Both the position numbers and the translations under genes were made by a program. A model generated the notes under the pieces. It was not told the DNA's origin. It ran no database searches and saw only the letters and a list, made by a program, of their open reading frames with translations. Of a stretch of 64,000 nucleotides of DNA, positions 11,601-23,703 are shown piece by piece. This DNA is from Amaranthus tricolor (taxonomy: Eukaryota > Streptophyta > Magnoliopsida > Caryophyllales > Amaranthaceae): positions 10,555,363 to 10,619,362 of the forward strand of contig NC_080058.1 in NCBI RefSeq assembly GCF_026212465.1. The letters are read 5' to 3'. Numbering within the stretch: the first letter of the stretch is position 1; each line of letters begins with the position of its first letter.

Positions 11601-12493
11601 TATAACGGAATAATGATCCATATTCTGCAAACACAAACATGTTTTTCATGTGATTTCACATACACTTTATTGTTGATTATGAGTAAGGGAAGTGTAAATG
11701 TGAATACAAGAATTTCTCATATTAAGGTATTAGAACACTTATTAGAACTTTCAATTCAAATATAAAGCTAAAATTACCATTAATATATACTAAAACCATT
11801 AAACTAAACCAACAAAGTAATAAACTTTTATTGAAGCATTTCATCAAACACTTTATATGTATACAAACCAAATCATAAAATTCAACTACAAATGTGTAAA
11901 ATGTAAGCTTAAATCATGAAATCAAGAGAATGTAACAAACAATCAATGTATTTATAACTTCAAATGACAACAATAATGAACAAAATATTCAATTTGCAAA
12001 TTGAAATAAATTAGGGTTTATATTAATACCTTAAATGATGATGAAAATGAACAAGTAAAGAAGGAGAAGATGAGAATGTAGTTGATTAATTTAGTTGAAT
12101 GAGAGGAATTGCGAATATGAAATCAAAGAGGATTGAAGAAATTTTTTTTTTTAAAGAAGAACCGACAGCAACTACAAAGGGAAGCAAATGAAATGAAGTG
12201 AAGCAAATAAAACATAAGCTGGGGTTTTGTACAGCTATAAAACTGCCACTTGAGTGGCGGTTTGCTTCTTATTAATTTTTTTTTTTAAAAAAAAAAACTG
12301 AAATCATCTAAACCGCCATTTCATCTAGCCGTTTATTTCGAATTCTTAAACAAAACCGTCATTTCATGTGGTGGTTTTATTAAAAAAAAAAATTAAAAAC
12401 TCATCCTACGTGGACGGTATTGTGGGAAATATTTTCTCATAATATCTAAAGTGGGAATTATTTTTTTGGGGGCAATATTATGGGAAAAGATTC
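8684..12493. mobile_element. Mutator-like element (MULE) with PMD-gene cargo
   Basis: A complete 3810-bp element. Terminal inverted repeats of about 85 bp (8684-8768 and about 12409-12493) match closely, including the shared box GAATC(T/A)-TTCCCATAATATTGC and ACAATACCGTCCACGT. It is flanked by a perfect 9-bp duplication CTTTTTTAA (8675-8683, 12494-12502), the Mutator hallmark. Palindromic AAACCGCCAC...GTGGCGGTTT repeats lie just inside both ends (8815-8925, 12235-12385). The only coding cargo is a minus-strand plant-mobile-domain gene; no MURA catalytic core is present, so the element is non-autonomous. Confidence 0.9.
9348..11636 (-). pseudogene. MURA-N/plant-mobile-domain chimeric gene (decayed)
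   Basis: Likely exons: 11636 to about 10400, 10305-10218, 10144-9723 and 9644-9348. Residues 1-110 resemble the N-terminal PB1-like region of Mutator transposases. From about residue 165 the protein follows the plant mobile domain (PMD, the MAIN/MAIL and 'phosphatase 7 long form' family): LVERWRPETHTFHL, TLQDMAVIMRLPI, ARAYILYLFG, then LIYVPLLEDLERV and, in exon 3, HLPDRVMRQFGL and YMSWYRRI. The end is Ser/Arg-rich. Lesions: a frameshift at about 10711 between FLDN and DSVQL, and two Trp-to-TGA changes at the start of exon 3. MAIN-type proteins act in the nucleus in TE silencing and meristem maintenance; this copy is probably dead. Confidence 0.8.
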
Positions 12494-12502
12494 CTTTTTT
12501 AA

Positions 12503-13425
12503 ATATCATTCATATATCTATTCTCTTTTAATTTAATCTACACAATTTATTTTCTTTAATACTGAATATCTAAATTTCCTTTAGAAAGGTTCGACTTTCT
12601 AAATAATGATTATGAATTTATTATTTTGTTACGGTGTACAATATCCTTCTATTTTGAAAACTAAATTGTAGAACTAGTTTCTACCTATATATTAGATCAA
12701 CTCATACAATCATACAATCACATCATACAGTACTATAAAAAACTGAAAAATTTTCAAATGAAAATTTTATAGAATTTTGCCAAATAGAAAATTTAAATGT
12801 GATTTTCAGATATTTAAAAGATTTTATAACATTGATTATGATTTTAAGTATTAATGGTAAGTTTTCAAAAAGATTTTATTAGATCAAATCATATAATCAT
12901 AAAATACTATAAAAATACAGAAAAATTACAAATAATGATTTTATAAAGCTTTGCCAAATGAAAGCATTTTTACAGGTTCAAATGTGATTATAAAATATTC
13001 AAATCATGTTCACTATAATATACAATGACATCTTTCTTTAAAATTTTATTTAAAGGTATTTCTATATTAACAAGCTCTGTGCATTGCACAAGTTTATATA
13101 CTATTATTATGTTCAATTATATATCGATTTATCCAACTTTTGAAAATTATGTCAAATAGAAGCTACAGCTTCCTAATAATAATCAGTAAGCTTCATGAAA
13201 CTAAACTTGCTAAGGAGTTTGAGATCAAATTCAGTAACAAAATCCAATACAAAATTAATGGCTACCCCTATTCCTAAAACCGTTGTAGGGACAAAGAAAG
13301 CCCAAAACTTTAGACAAATAAAGAAAACAATTGAGACTTGCTAAACCCTTACATGAATCACTTGATCCCAGAAGCAAGTGATAGGTGATTAGTTAAGGAC
13401 TTAACAGCTACTTATCCTAAAATTA
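12503..13425. other. Intergenic, with a worn Smr upstream-exon fragment
   Basis: 12530-12690 is a diverged copy of 95-270, the flank and upstream exon of Smr copy A, with the same order of landmarks (TACCGAATATC-like, ATGAATTTATTATTTTGTTA, AACTA-ATTGTAGAA). Two related AT-rich blocks follow (about 12690-12780 and 12880-12960, sharing TTAGATCAA...CATACAATCA). The segment 13130-13260 just 3' of CCT3 has relatives at 27130-27300 and 27560-27660. Confidence 0.5.
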
Positions 13426-16400
13426 TCACTCTGGTATCATTTGTTCATTATCAGCATCATCTGCCTGCTCTACCGATGGTTTTGAGGGAGCTTGTGCTCC
13501 AGGAGCCTGCTTCTTCTTGATACCGCTCACAATATCATCTATCCTTAGAAGCATGCAGGCTGCTTCTATGGCAGTCTTGAAAGTCTGAGCCTTCACAGTG
13601 AATGAATCCCAAATCTGAAAATCAAGACCAAAAAATGAACTTTTAAAACTTTGCATTGTTTGTGATCATATGTCCAATTGGTAACGCTACTAGAAAAACA
13701 AGCTAATTTAAGACAAACATTAGAGTGATTCAAGGGGTATATCAAGAATGGAATGAAAACGGGTCAAAACGATCAGGGTATATCACTGAAAAAGGGTCAA
13801 AACGATCATTTTGGGTTTCGGCCAGATTTGACCCAAAATTTTCCAGTTTTTGGGTCGGGTCATTTACCGGTCATGGGTGAAAATATCCAGGTTATGAATC
13901 ACTACTTAGCGGTCAGATTCCAGGTCAAATTCGGGTCTGGTCAAATTTTGAGATTTGTTTGTGTACATAACTGCTATACTACACACCATATTTTATTAAG
14001 GAAAAGAAAATAAACACACCTTCTTTTCTTTCATATCTGCTATTTCTCCGGTGTTTCCATCAATGCCTATCCAAGCATTTTCACCGTTTGCATGCTGCCC
14101 ATTTGAAGACAAGTAAATGTATGTACATGTAAATCTTTAGTTTTAGAAACATAGTGGAAACAAAGATCCCAAATAATGAGATGTTGAATCCTCACCTTTC
14201 CCCGTAAGGCCGTCATAGTCCTGATAACGTTTACACCACAATTTTGAGCCAACGTCCGCGGTATAGCCTCAAAGGCTAAAGCAGCGGCTTCATATGCCCA
14301 CTGTTACACAATCAAGAAACAGGAAGATGTGAAATGCCACAAAATCAATGCAAAAAAGCAACCAGATTAAAATCTGAATCAACTAAAACATGACAACTGG
14401 TCTAAAATTTAGTGGGGGCAAGAATGGGGGAACATCAGGGAGTAGACAACCTTTTCTATGCCTTCAATGGATGAACTCTTTTGCTTGAGGGTTGCTGACA
14501 CAGTCAGCTCTGTAGCTCCCCCTCCAGGAACAAGTTTTGGATTTTTTATGATATTTCTTGCCACACACATGGCATCCTGTAACAATGAACATAATTCAAT
14601 TATAACCATACCCTTAACCAATGAATGTTTGAGAGCTTGATCTAAAACCTTACCTGTAAATTTCTTTCCACTTCATTCAAGAGATCTTTGCTAGCACCTC
14701 TTAATAATACAGTACAAGCTTTTGGATCCTTGCAGTCAACAATGAAGGCAAAGAACTCATCACCGATTTTCTTAATCTCAAACAAACCAGCACCAGTACC
14801 TACATCTGATTCCTGCAGTTCATCTGGCCTGTTCACAATGACAGCCCCACATGCCTTGGCAATTCTGTTATTATCTGTCTTCCTCACTCTCCTAATTGCG
14901 CTCACACCAGCCTTGCTTAAATAATGGCATGCCAAGTCACTAAGGCCTTTTTCTGTGATCACTAAATCAGGTTTAAACTTCAGTATCTGTGAGCACATAT
15001 TCTCAATAAACTCTTCTTCCATTTTTAACAAGACTTCCCAATCTTCATCTCTCAGAATCTCTGCATTTGTTTGATTTTCACCTTTCTTGTACTCAAGAGG
15101 AGAATCAAGAAGGATTATTCGAGGATTCACAATCTTCCGCCTCATCTTTCCAGGAGCGACTACATCCTTATTGAACATCACCCCTTTCAACACCTGAGAA
15201 TCTTCTAACTGGCCACCAGGAACTTTCTCAACTTTAATATACTTCTTAATATCAACCTCTCGCAGTCCTTGACCAAGATCCACACCAACCATTGCAGTGG
15301 CATCAATTGCTAGATCCTAAAAAAGGGCACAATTGAACTCACATTACAGTGAATTGCACTTGAAACGTTAATCCACCACCACCCCTTTTCGAAAAGAAAA
15401 CAAACAGAAAGTACTTGTGAACCCGATGGTGTTTCAATGCACACATTAGATGCATGTGAAAGTTTAATTGTGACTAGGTGAGGAAAGCATAACTTCAAAA
15501 GGATGCCAGAAAAATAAAGGTTTAGTCCTTTTTAATCTCATATACATTTCTGTTTCGCCATTAGTAAACTCATTTCAAGGCTTAGTCGGTCCATGACAAC
15601 AACATTCTCAATGAGTTGTATGATCACCACCGACGACTCACGACGAACCCCAACTTGTATGCCCACTCATCGAAGGAGTGGCATCAAAGGAGGAAGAAGC
15701 ACCGATGACAAGTGGCTCTCACCCCACTACTCATCAAAAAATAAACACTTGAGATCAAATATACCTATGACTCGTGTACCCCGACACATAAATCGTCAAA
15801 TATAGTCGTTTATTGAGGCACACAACTAGTCAAATTACTTGCAGGTCAAGTTCCCTGTCGCATAGTTCTTGAGCTCATAGGAAATACTTGTTATGATTTT
15901 CTTTAACTCGTTTTAGTGGGTTAATGGTTTTAGTAAAAGTTAGTGTCTTTAGTTAATGGAGCCATTTACCTACTTAGATTAGTAAGGTTAGTTTCTATAA
16001 ATTTTAATAAACGTCATCTTTTCTTTAATTCATTAGTTAAATTGTAATATTTGTTTTTGTCTTATAAAGGAAATTATGTCAAACTTAGGTGTTATTAAAG
16101 TTAAATAATTCATGTTTTCATTATGATTAGTGAGTAATTTCTTCACTAAAAAAAATATTATTATTCATTAATTATAAATAAGTTCATCTTACTAACCTTG
16201 ACTAGAACAATAAATGACATTTAGGATTTACTAATTCTAATTTATAAATTGTTGAGTCAAAGTCTTTGTAACTTGATCAAAACTATTGATTCGAGACTAA
16301 AGTTCATGAAGTTATAGAGTATGCTAGAACATGTTCGATTGAAGCATCTGAGTTTAGATAATTATTTCTGATTAGGTTATCTATTTTACACCAATGCTAC

Positions 16401-19400
16401 ATTCATTAGGGGTTACAATTGAATGAACTTCTACATGATTATTTAAATGACCCATTATCGTAGGTTTAGTTTTATTGAAATTTAATTCAAATTTCATTAA
16501 TTTTTAGTTATTAGAAATTAGTTTTCCATCCACATCATATTTATTTGGTTGCTTTTTAGCGTAACTTAATCTTTTAAATTTAAATATCGTTAATCCATTG
16601 TCTCTGTTTGTTTGATCCATTCACTATAACACTCTTACGCTTGCGCTATTATATTAAAACTTCATTTACCACCTCTAATCCTCTATCCCAGTCACTTTAA
16701 AAACACTTGATTCGCCAACTTCGCAAAAACAAAATAAATGTACATCAACACTACCAACGTCTCTAAGACGTTTCTCATCTGTTGCCTACATTCATTCTCT
16801 TCACATGGCAACTACCTTCCACGTAAATCGTTCAATTTACAAGGTTATTCTATTCTAATGTTGGATGAAAAGAAGCTAAGAAAATTCCATAAGTGAAATA
16901 TCAAAGTATAAGCGATAATGTATACTAGGGAAAAAGTTACACAAGGGAATTAGCAAGAGTAAATAAAAGACATAAAAATAAAATTGTCCTTTAAAACAAT
17001 AAAAGACATGTACTCTAAGAGGTTACTTCGCTACAAAATCTACTACTTAGCTAATGCAAGGAGAGCTAAGGAAAAGAGGCAAAGCAGCCCCATGGATTTC
17101 TACTCCCTTTTGTAATCAAGTAATTGCTTCTCTTTAACGAAGTGGTTACTAGCAACATCCAAAAGAATGTAGTAACTCCTGAATTATGTTTTCAATGGTG
17201 GTTCTCAAATGAATCGTCTTAGTCCTACTCTTCCTCCCAATCGTCAATCCCAAATCCTAGATGACATTGCTCTCACTCATGGATGTTACTAAATTATAAA
17301 TCCAATGACTTTAGGCCCAAGGAGTAAATAACTCACATTTTTCATATTTAATATCTCTCCCAATGGGGAAAATCTACACACATAAAACAGCGAAACAAAT
17401 CCCCAACATCTGACTTAACAATATTATCATCCTAAAAGACACAGAATGGCTCTTCCACACCAAGACAAATCTCAAGACATAGGCAAGAACATGCACTTGT
17501 ATGAGTGTACAAAATTTATCATTAACAGCCAAAAAATATCATTCAAGTGCATTATTACAAGAAAAAAATTAGAATGAAGATGATAATGAATTGGACTGAA
17601 AAGAAATAAGAGAACTCACAGCAATCAGATCACCAAACTGACTTGTAAACTTCGTCCCAATACAACTCTTCACCAGTCCCAACATTATTGCACCTGTAGA
17701 AATCCTAAAGTTTCAGCTAACACAAAAAATAATAATAAAGACAGGCAATAGATGGATCAATAGGATTACAGGAACCTACGATCCTTGATATCAATGGACA
17801 TAGCAATCTTGTCGAGAACTGCAACTGCATCTTCCAGAGCTTTGCTATAAGCTAGGGAACATAAATTGTACGCTGTAAGTATGACGCTTTCACAAAAACT
17901 TGCATCAGAAATTGCATATATAATTCCAAATCTATACTACCTCGACAAATCACAGTAGGATGGTAATTTTTATCAATAAATTCTTCAGCAACATGGAGCA
18001 TTTCACCAGCTGTAACACAATTTGAATTAAGAAGAAACAAATAAGATATTACGTGGTAATGACTACCACAAAACAAAACTTTGCTTGAAATAAAAATCAA
18101 CGAATTGAAGGAGCAACCATATATTCATATCTCAAACCCAAAAGAAAAACAAAAGAAACACATTGTTCTTTCATCAACTTTCAGCCTCGTAACTCGTTTT
18201 TCAGAATTCAGAAAGACTAAGCTTACCAAGAACAATAACAGAAGTTGTTCCATCACCTACTTCTTCATCTTGTGTTCGACTAAGTTCAATCATCGACTAT
18301 TTATTACAATGAAAATTACATATTAGTGACAGAAGTACCAAGAAACAAAATGAAGCCAACAAATAATAACAATTGATAGGAGCCGATTAACAAGAAAAAG
18401 CACTCCTAGAAAAACAATATTACAACGCAAGACATACATATTCCCAACAACCAAACACACAGAAATAACATAAGCCAAAGAGCTTGCACATGTGTCAATG
18501 TTTTAACTCTTTTTGTGAAAATTGGAGGGGGGGAGGGGGGGAAGGAGAAAAGTGATAGGAGAACATGCCTTAGCAGCAGGGTGTGCAAGATCTAACTCGC
18601 GTAAAATTGCATTCCCATCATTTGTCACAACTATGCCTGCAACAAACATATTTCATAAGAAAATAGTGCAAAGATAAATAATTGACTGAAACTAATATAG
18701 TTGCCTTAAACTTCAAGAAGTTTCAGAAGAAAACACATGGAATCATATCATGCAACAACGAATAAAACACCAATTTTATCAAATCTCCAGTCTCAAAGAC
18801 CTCCCCTTGACCAACCAAAAAATGCAAAAAAAATAAGAATATTCCATCAGTTCCTATCTTATCTTACAGCTCTTATCTGTTACTGAAATTTAGACACTCT
18901 AACAATAAGAGAAACATATAAAAAAATGAGAAAATGAACTATGATGCTCATGTAATTCAAAAAAACAAATAACTCCCAGATCAAGGCAGCAAAGGTATAT
19001 CACCTCCAGCAGCATCAAGGAGCATCTTAAGCATTGAACGTGGACCCAATGTCGTCCGAATCACTTCAGCAACAGCCTGTCAAACATATGGAAAAATAAA
19101 GCAAACAAATGTTTAGGCTTGACTTTTAAAGATCATTCTAATATTGAGAAGACAAAGAAGAGGCATTATAGACTTTTAGGCTTTAGCTAAGAAAACTGAT
19201 TTGCACAAAAATAAAAGTGATGGAATTTAATTCTCACAGGACTGTGTAAAAGAAACAAATTCCAATTAAGGCATAAGATTGCATATATGCTATATCACAC
19301 ATTATTTCTTAATCTCGTAACAATTTTCAACTTAGTTACTCAAAATTAGTCCATGTTTCACTTTACAAAAAACATCCATAAACGTCATATGCATAAAAAG

Positions 19401-20492
19401 AAAACAGCTGTTACACTATACAGCTACTAGAAAATACTTAAACCTCAAATTCCAAGAGCAGGAGACTCATTCTAACCTTAGCTGCTCGGATGTTAGCATG
19501 ATGAACCTTAGTGCCAGATTCCCTTTTAGTAGAATCCTCTGCATTTTCAAATCAAAGTAAAGAATCAACAAACAGAAAATCATGATACCTTAAAGTATCA
19601 AGCCTAAAAGATCAACAATGTTCAACACACTAAGAAAATGATAGTCTACCCTTCCATTCAAATCCGGGTGAAATATAATCTACAAATATAACACATCTTA
19701 AATCCCTTCTTTTAGGCAAAAGCACCTTCCCACACTTACAATCTCCATCATTTTCAACAGTACCAAGATGTTGTAGGCTTTACGTCTTATACATATTATT
19801 AGGAAATGAAACATGTAAGGTTAAGCATCACTGATGTTGATCATTTTCTGGAAAACATCTAAACCTGTGTAAAAACAGTTTTCAAACTGCTATTCTAGCG
19901 GGTACAATTAAGTATAGCAGATAGATTTGAAACCGCATAACTGGTAAATTTCACATACCTAAAAATTTAAAACATCTAATCAAGAAATCATCGCTAAATA
20001 AGAAACTCAGTCACAAAATTTTCTATCTCCCATTCAATGGGTCAGTAATACATCAATAATTAACAACACATGCCTTTATTTCCAAAATAACCAACAGCAC
20101 ATTGATTTATCATAAAATGCCAAAACGATAATAAAATGCAAATTAACCAAAACCAACAATAACATAAAATATTAATCATTGACAGAAGAGAAAAAGATCA
20201 GATCTTGCTACAGGCATGCCCTAACATCATAGAAAATTAGCACCATTTTTACAAAAGGAAAAATTCGTTATTCTAAATCGATCAAAAAATTACGAAAAAA
20301 CTCGGTAAACCCTATTCAAAATCCATTTCGCATACTAGCATTTCCGAGTTTTTCATAATCAAAATTTAAAACTTCTGAAATTATGGTAGGATTAGGTTAA
20401 ACTGAAAGGAAATGAAGTAAATCGCAAAAAATGAAATCGAAGAAAGGAAAAAAAAGAGAGAGCTTACTGAGAACGAGGACTGGTGCGTGCAT
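13426..20492 (-). CDS. CCT3: T-complex protein 1 subunit gamma (CCT3), 13 exons
   Basis: Encodes the gamma subunit of the cytosolic TRiC/CCT chaperonin, which folds actin, tubulin and other proteins in an ATP-driven double ring. Exons: 20492-20468, 19538-19477, 19076-19004, 18636-18569, 18296-18227, 18009-17941, 17851-17780, 17693-17620, 15316-14654, 14576-14451, 14300-14196, 14094-14020, 13614-13426. They total 1671 nt: 556 residues plus stop, the usual plant CCT3 length. Every phase fits with no internal stop. Start is MHAPVLVL, typical of CCT3. ATPase motifs: TLGP (38-41), NDG (59-61), GDGTTSV (90-96), VPGGGATE (408-415). The DDADNEQ-type acidic tail is typical of the gamma subunit. Intron 4 uses a GC donor; the others I checked are GT-AG. 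This is the only clearly intact host gene in the window. Confidence 0.97.
13615..14019 (-). other. CCT3 intron 12 with GGGTC-rich insert
   Basis: At about 13755-13950 the intron holds repeated GGGTCAAAACGATCA and GGGTCGGGT-type words. These resemble the internal sequence of the hAT elements at 27830 and 28702. No clear terminal repeats or target duplication were found. It may be a worn hAT fragment. Confidence 0.35.
15317..17619 (-). other. CCT3 intron 8, long AT-rich intron
   Basis: A 2.3 kb intron, far longer than the others (mostly 70-860 bp). The donor gtgagt follows GACCTGATTGCT-type coding; the acceptor is cttttttag. I found no terminal repeats, target duplication or coding homology inside it, so I cannot say whether an insertion caused the length. 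Confidence 0.7.
18567..18568 (-). other. GC splice donor of CCT3 intron 4
   Basis: Exon 4 ends GCTGCTAAG and the intron starts gcatgttc. The next exon begins in the right frame after tag, so the donor is GC, not GT. GC-AG introns are a known minor class and normally keep AAG before the cut, as here. Confidence 0.85.
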
Positions 20493-20576
20493 GGTTTCTG
20501 GTTTGGAAGGGATGGAGAGTGAAATGCGAAGATGGAGATGAAGACGAAGCAGAGGGTTTTGGGAGGGAAGAGGAAG

Positions 20577-21099
20577 TAGAGCTGCCAATTCAATCCAAAT
20601 CTAACCCTAATCCGACTGGATTCGAAGAAAATAATCTAATTCGAGTTTGATGAAAAAGTTATTCGACTCCGACTCCGAAGTAAATCCGACTTTAAATTTA
20701 ACTTTTATCTCAATATCTTGTTTCCTTTAAGATTCTAGAAGCGACTAATTTAAACTTTCTCTCATATTAATTGTAATTAAAATAAACTTGGTATTCTTAT
20801 TTAGATTTATCAATCAAAATACGACAAATTAGATCTAGAGAAATAAAATACGACAAATTAAAATGTGAGAAAAATTTGTTAACGTGTGATAGAATGAATA
20901 TTTCTCTTGTTAAACTTGAATTAAAAGTACATAATTTTTTGTTAAATTGAATTTACAAAAAAATATTTTGTTAATTTTTTATACTTTAAAATCATTAGTT
21001 AATATCACAATTAGAATGAAAAAGAAAAGTTCGAATATTATCTGGAGCAAAGTCGGAGTATGTATAATCCGAGTCGAGTCTAACTCATTGCCATCCCTA
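20577..21099. mobile_element. hAT-like element in the CCT3 upstream region
   Basis: The ends are imperfect inverted repeats: TAGAGCTGCCAAT at 20577 and ATTGCCATCCCTA ending at 21099. Internal CCGACTCCGACTCC / GAGTCGG-type words near both ends are also inverted. The form resembles the two better hAT elements at 27830 and 28702, but I found no 8-bp duplication. It begins about 85 bp upstream of the CCT3 ATG, so it probably separates the 5' leader from the ancestral promoter. Confidence 0.5.
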
Positions 21100-21430
21100 G
21101 TACAGATGGAAAACCCTGGAAGCTTTGTATTTATCTGTCGCTCTTTTGCTACGTTGATCTTTGAACTTGTATTTGTATGCTTTGTATAAATTACTAGTAT
21201 AGAAATTCGTGTAATGTGTGAATTTGTTAGTAAGGATTATATATGGAAAATAATTTCAAATAATAATGCAAGATTGCAAATATATACTATCATTAATACA
21301 TTTATCAAATACATAACTTTATTAAATCAAAACATAATTATCGTTGTTGTTTTAAATTATTTACCAAATATATAACTTTTTTTATTCAATTGAACATATT
21401 AAATTCTAAGTTAACTAAATAGAAATATTA

Positions 21431-21799
21431 TACCCCCTTAGTTTTTTTTTTATCTTCCACTTTGAGTTTTTCACACATATTAAAAAGATAGAATCTTTGG
21501 GTTATAGTAGGTATTATTTTAATTAAATAGTAGTGTGAAGTAATGATTGTATTAGAAGTATGAGGTTGTAGTAGTTATTATTTTAATTAAATAGTAGTGT
21601 GAAGTAATGATTGTATTGAAAGTACGAGAGATAAAATAATTATAAATGAATGAAAAGGGGTCATTAAAAGAAAAGGGGGGTTTTAAGAGGTAAAAGTGGG
21701 ATAAAAACTTACTAAAATTAGAAAGTATTCTAAAGTGGAAGAACTTTTGAAACTACCCGTTATAGTGATGTGGAAGATCAAAAAAGAACGGAGGGAGTA
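21431..21799. mobile_element. Stowaway-like MITE with internal direct duplication
   Basis: The terminal repeats TACCCCCTTAG...ATCTTCCAC and GTGGAAGATC...CGGAGGGAGTA are inverted and of the CTCCCTCCGT type common to plant Stowaway (Tc1/mariner-derived) MITEs, with TA at the ends. A block of about 70 bp (near 21500-21560, then 21570-21625) is duplicated in tandem inside. Confidence 0.7.
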
Positions 21800-21973
21800 G
21801 TAAACTATACAAATACGTTGCCTGATTTAGCTCCAATTTGAAACAAATACTAGATCCTAAATTAGATAAAGATTGTCATGTAATCAACTATTATCTACTT
21901 TACGTAATCATTTGATCCTATTTTCCAATCTAAGACAATACATGCGTTAATTCAAAATTTTTACTATATTTAT

Positions 21974-22234
21974 TTTCTTAATTATTGTTATATGTTTTAA
22001 TGTATTTATTTACCATTTTTAGTCATATTATTACTAAATAAAAATTAATCAATATGACATGTAATCATTTCACACCCAAATGATATTTTTCCATTTGTAT
22101 GCCTCTTTACAAGACGACATTTGAAATTTTACGATATTTTTATAACATTGTATGGTTATTGTTATATGTTTTAATTTATTCATTCACCATTTTTAGTCAT
22201 CCTATTACAAGATAAAAATTAATCAATATGACAT
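21974..22234. repeat. Tandem duplication interrupted by a solo LTR
   Basis: A unit of about 185 bp (21974-22156) is repeated as 22157-22234 plus 25782-25880. The second unit was split by the LTR at 22235. Unit 1 therefore shows the empty site, ATATGACATGTAATCATTT. Confidence 0.75.
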
Positions 22235-22527
22235 TGTAACACCCCATTATTTTTATGACGTCATTAATTATTATTATTATTATTATCACTTTTGGAGATT
22301 TTATAAACATATTAAGTATTTTGAATTAGTCTTAATAAATTATATTCACATACGAATTTAAACATTGACATACTTATATTAAAAATAAATTTGCGATTAC
22401 TAAAAATAAAGAGATTCGAATCGAAATTATTTTATTTATTAGAACTTGTGAGCACACATAAGTGAGCCTTCTTAGTTGGGCATTTCAAGAAAGTGAATTT
22501 AAAATAAATAAATAAATAAATAAAGGG

Positions 22528-22582
<55 letters not shown>
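22528..22582. repeat. (TAA)n microsatellite in the solo LTR
   Basis: About 18 AAT units near the 5' end of the solo LTR, preceded by a short AAAT run. Confidence 0.9.
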
Positions 22583-22583
<1 letters not shown>

Positions 22584-23454
22584 GTGATAAAAGGACTTGA
22601 AACCCTTGTTGCTCTACTAGCCGTCATCCTTAACCTCCCCACCCTTCTTCTCTCCTTTTCCCTCATTCCTCACGGTAGCAGCAGCCCAGCCACACCACAG
22701 GCCACGCAAGCCTCCCTACGAACACCACCATCAGCCGACAGCCAGCCACGTAGCAGCAACGCCGCCTCCCCCACCAGCAGCTAGGCTGCGTTGTGCAGCC
22801 AGTGCACATCAGTTTGGTTGCATTGTGCAGCCCGTGGACAGCAGCTAGGCTGCATTGGGCCCCTCAACCACCATGACAGCCTCGGTTCACTACCACCACA
22901 ACCTTCACTTACCCTCTTCACCATTTTTGCTAGTTTTAACGCTTTGAGCCATGTCCTCTTCTCTAATTTATTTTCTAGCTTTTGATTGGAGTATTATTAA
23001 GTGTGTTGGGTTTGATGTTGGTTGTGTTAATTTCATTGAATCTTTTTGTGGGTAAGAATTTAATTGATGAATTGAACATGTTTATGACTTAGGGTTTGAA
23101 GTGTGATTTGAAATTATGGGTGATGTGTAGGTTTTGTATTAGTTTAATTCTTTGAATCTTAGTATGGGAACTAATTAAATATGTTATCTTTGAACACGAA
23201 ATGACTAGGGTTTGGATTTAGAAATGAAATTACTAATGATGTGTGCTTTATGCTATATTTTGGGTGGTGTGATGATTGATTAAATAACCTTTAAAGTTGT
23301 TTTGAAACTTAGTCGATTGATTGTTGTTGTGATAATTAGTAATGGTGATAATTGTAGCTGATTTTGAAAATGATTTTGGTTGTTAAATTGGGAATAATAG
23401 TTGCTTATTGTTGTGGTTTGATTGTTGCGAATTACATGTACCCTTATTAGGTTG

Positions 23455-23703
23455 TATTAGGCTGTGACAATTCGTCACATAATTTTCACCGCGGCCCACT
23501 CGTGTGGACACGGGAGACTCGTGGGCTCAAGCCTATAAATCCACGAGTCAAGAGTGTTGACTTGCACATACACTTGGTGAGGTTCATTGTTTTCCGAAAT
23601 CATATGGTAGTAGGAAGATTAGCTCACCCACTATATATGCAAGTCAACAACCTACTATTTTGTCGATGTGGGATCTTGTCTCACATGTGAAGTATTTCTA
23701 ACA
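23455..23703 (-). mobile_element. Nested small solo LTR (Copia/TRIM-like)
   Basis: A 249-bp insert flanked by the perfect 5-bp duplication GGTTG (23450-23454, 23704-23708). Read on the minus strand it starts TGTTAGAAATAC and ends CCTAATA, an inverted pair with one change from TG...CA. It carries the GATCCCACATCG word common in short-LTR plant Copia and TRIM elements. It sits inside the larger solo LTR, so it is younger. Confidence 0.75.

Noticed and set aside
13753..14013. An 86-codon plus-strand gene
   Set aside because: It lies in CCT3 intron 12 and consists of degenerate GGGTC-type repeats.
22584..22985. Two adjacent 65-codon frames
   Set aside because: Inside the solo LTR and equivalent to the non-coding leader part of the related Gypsy LTRs.
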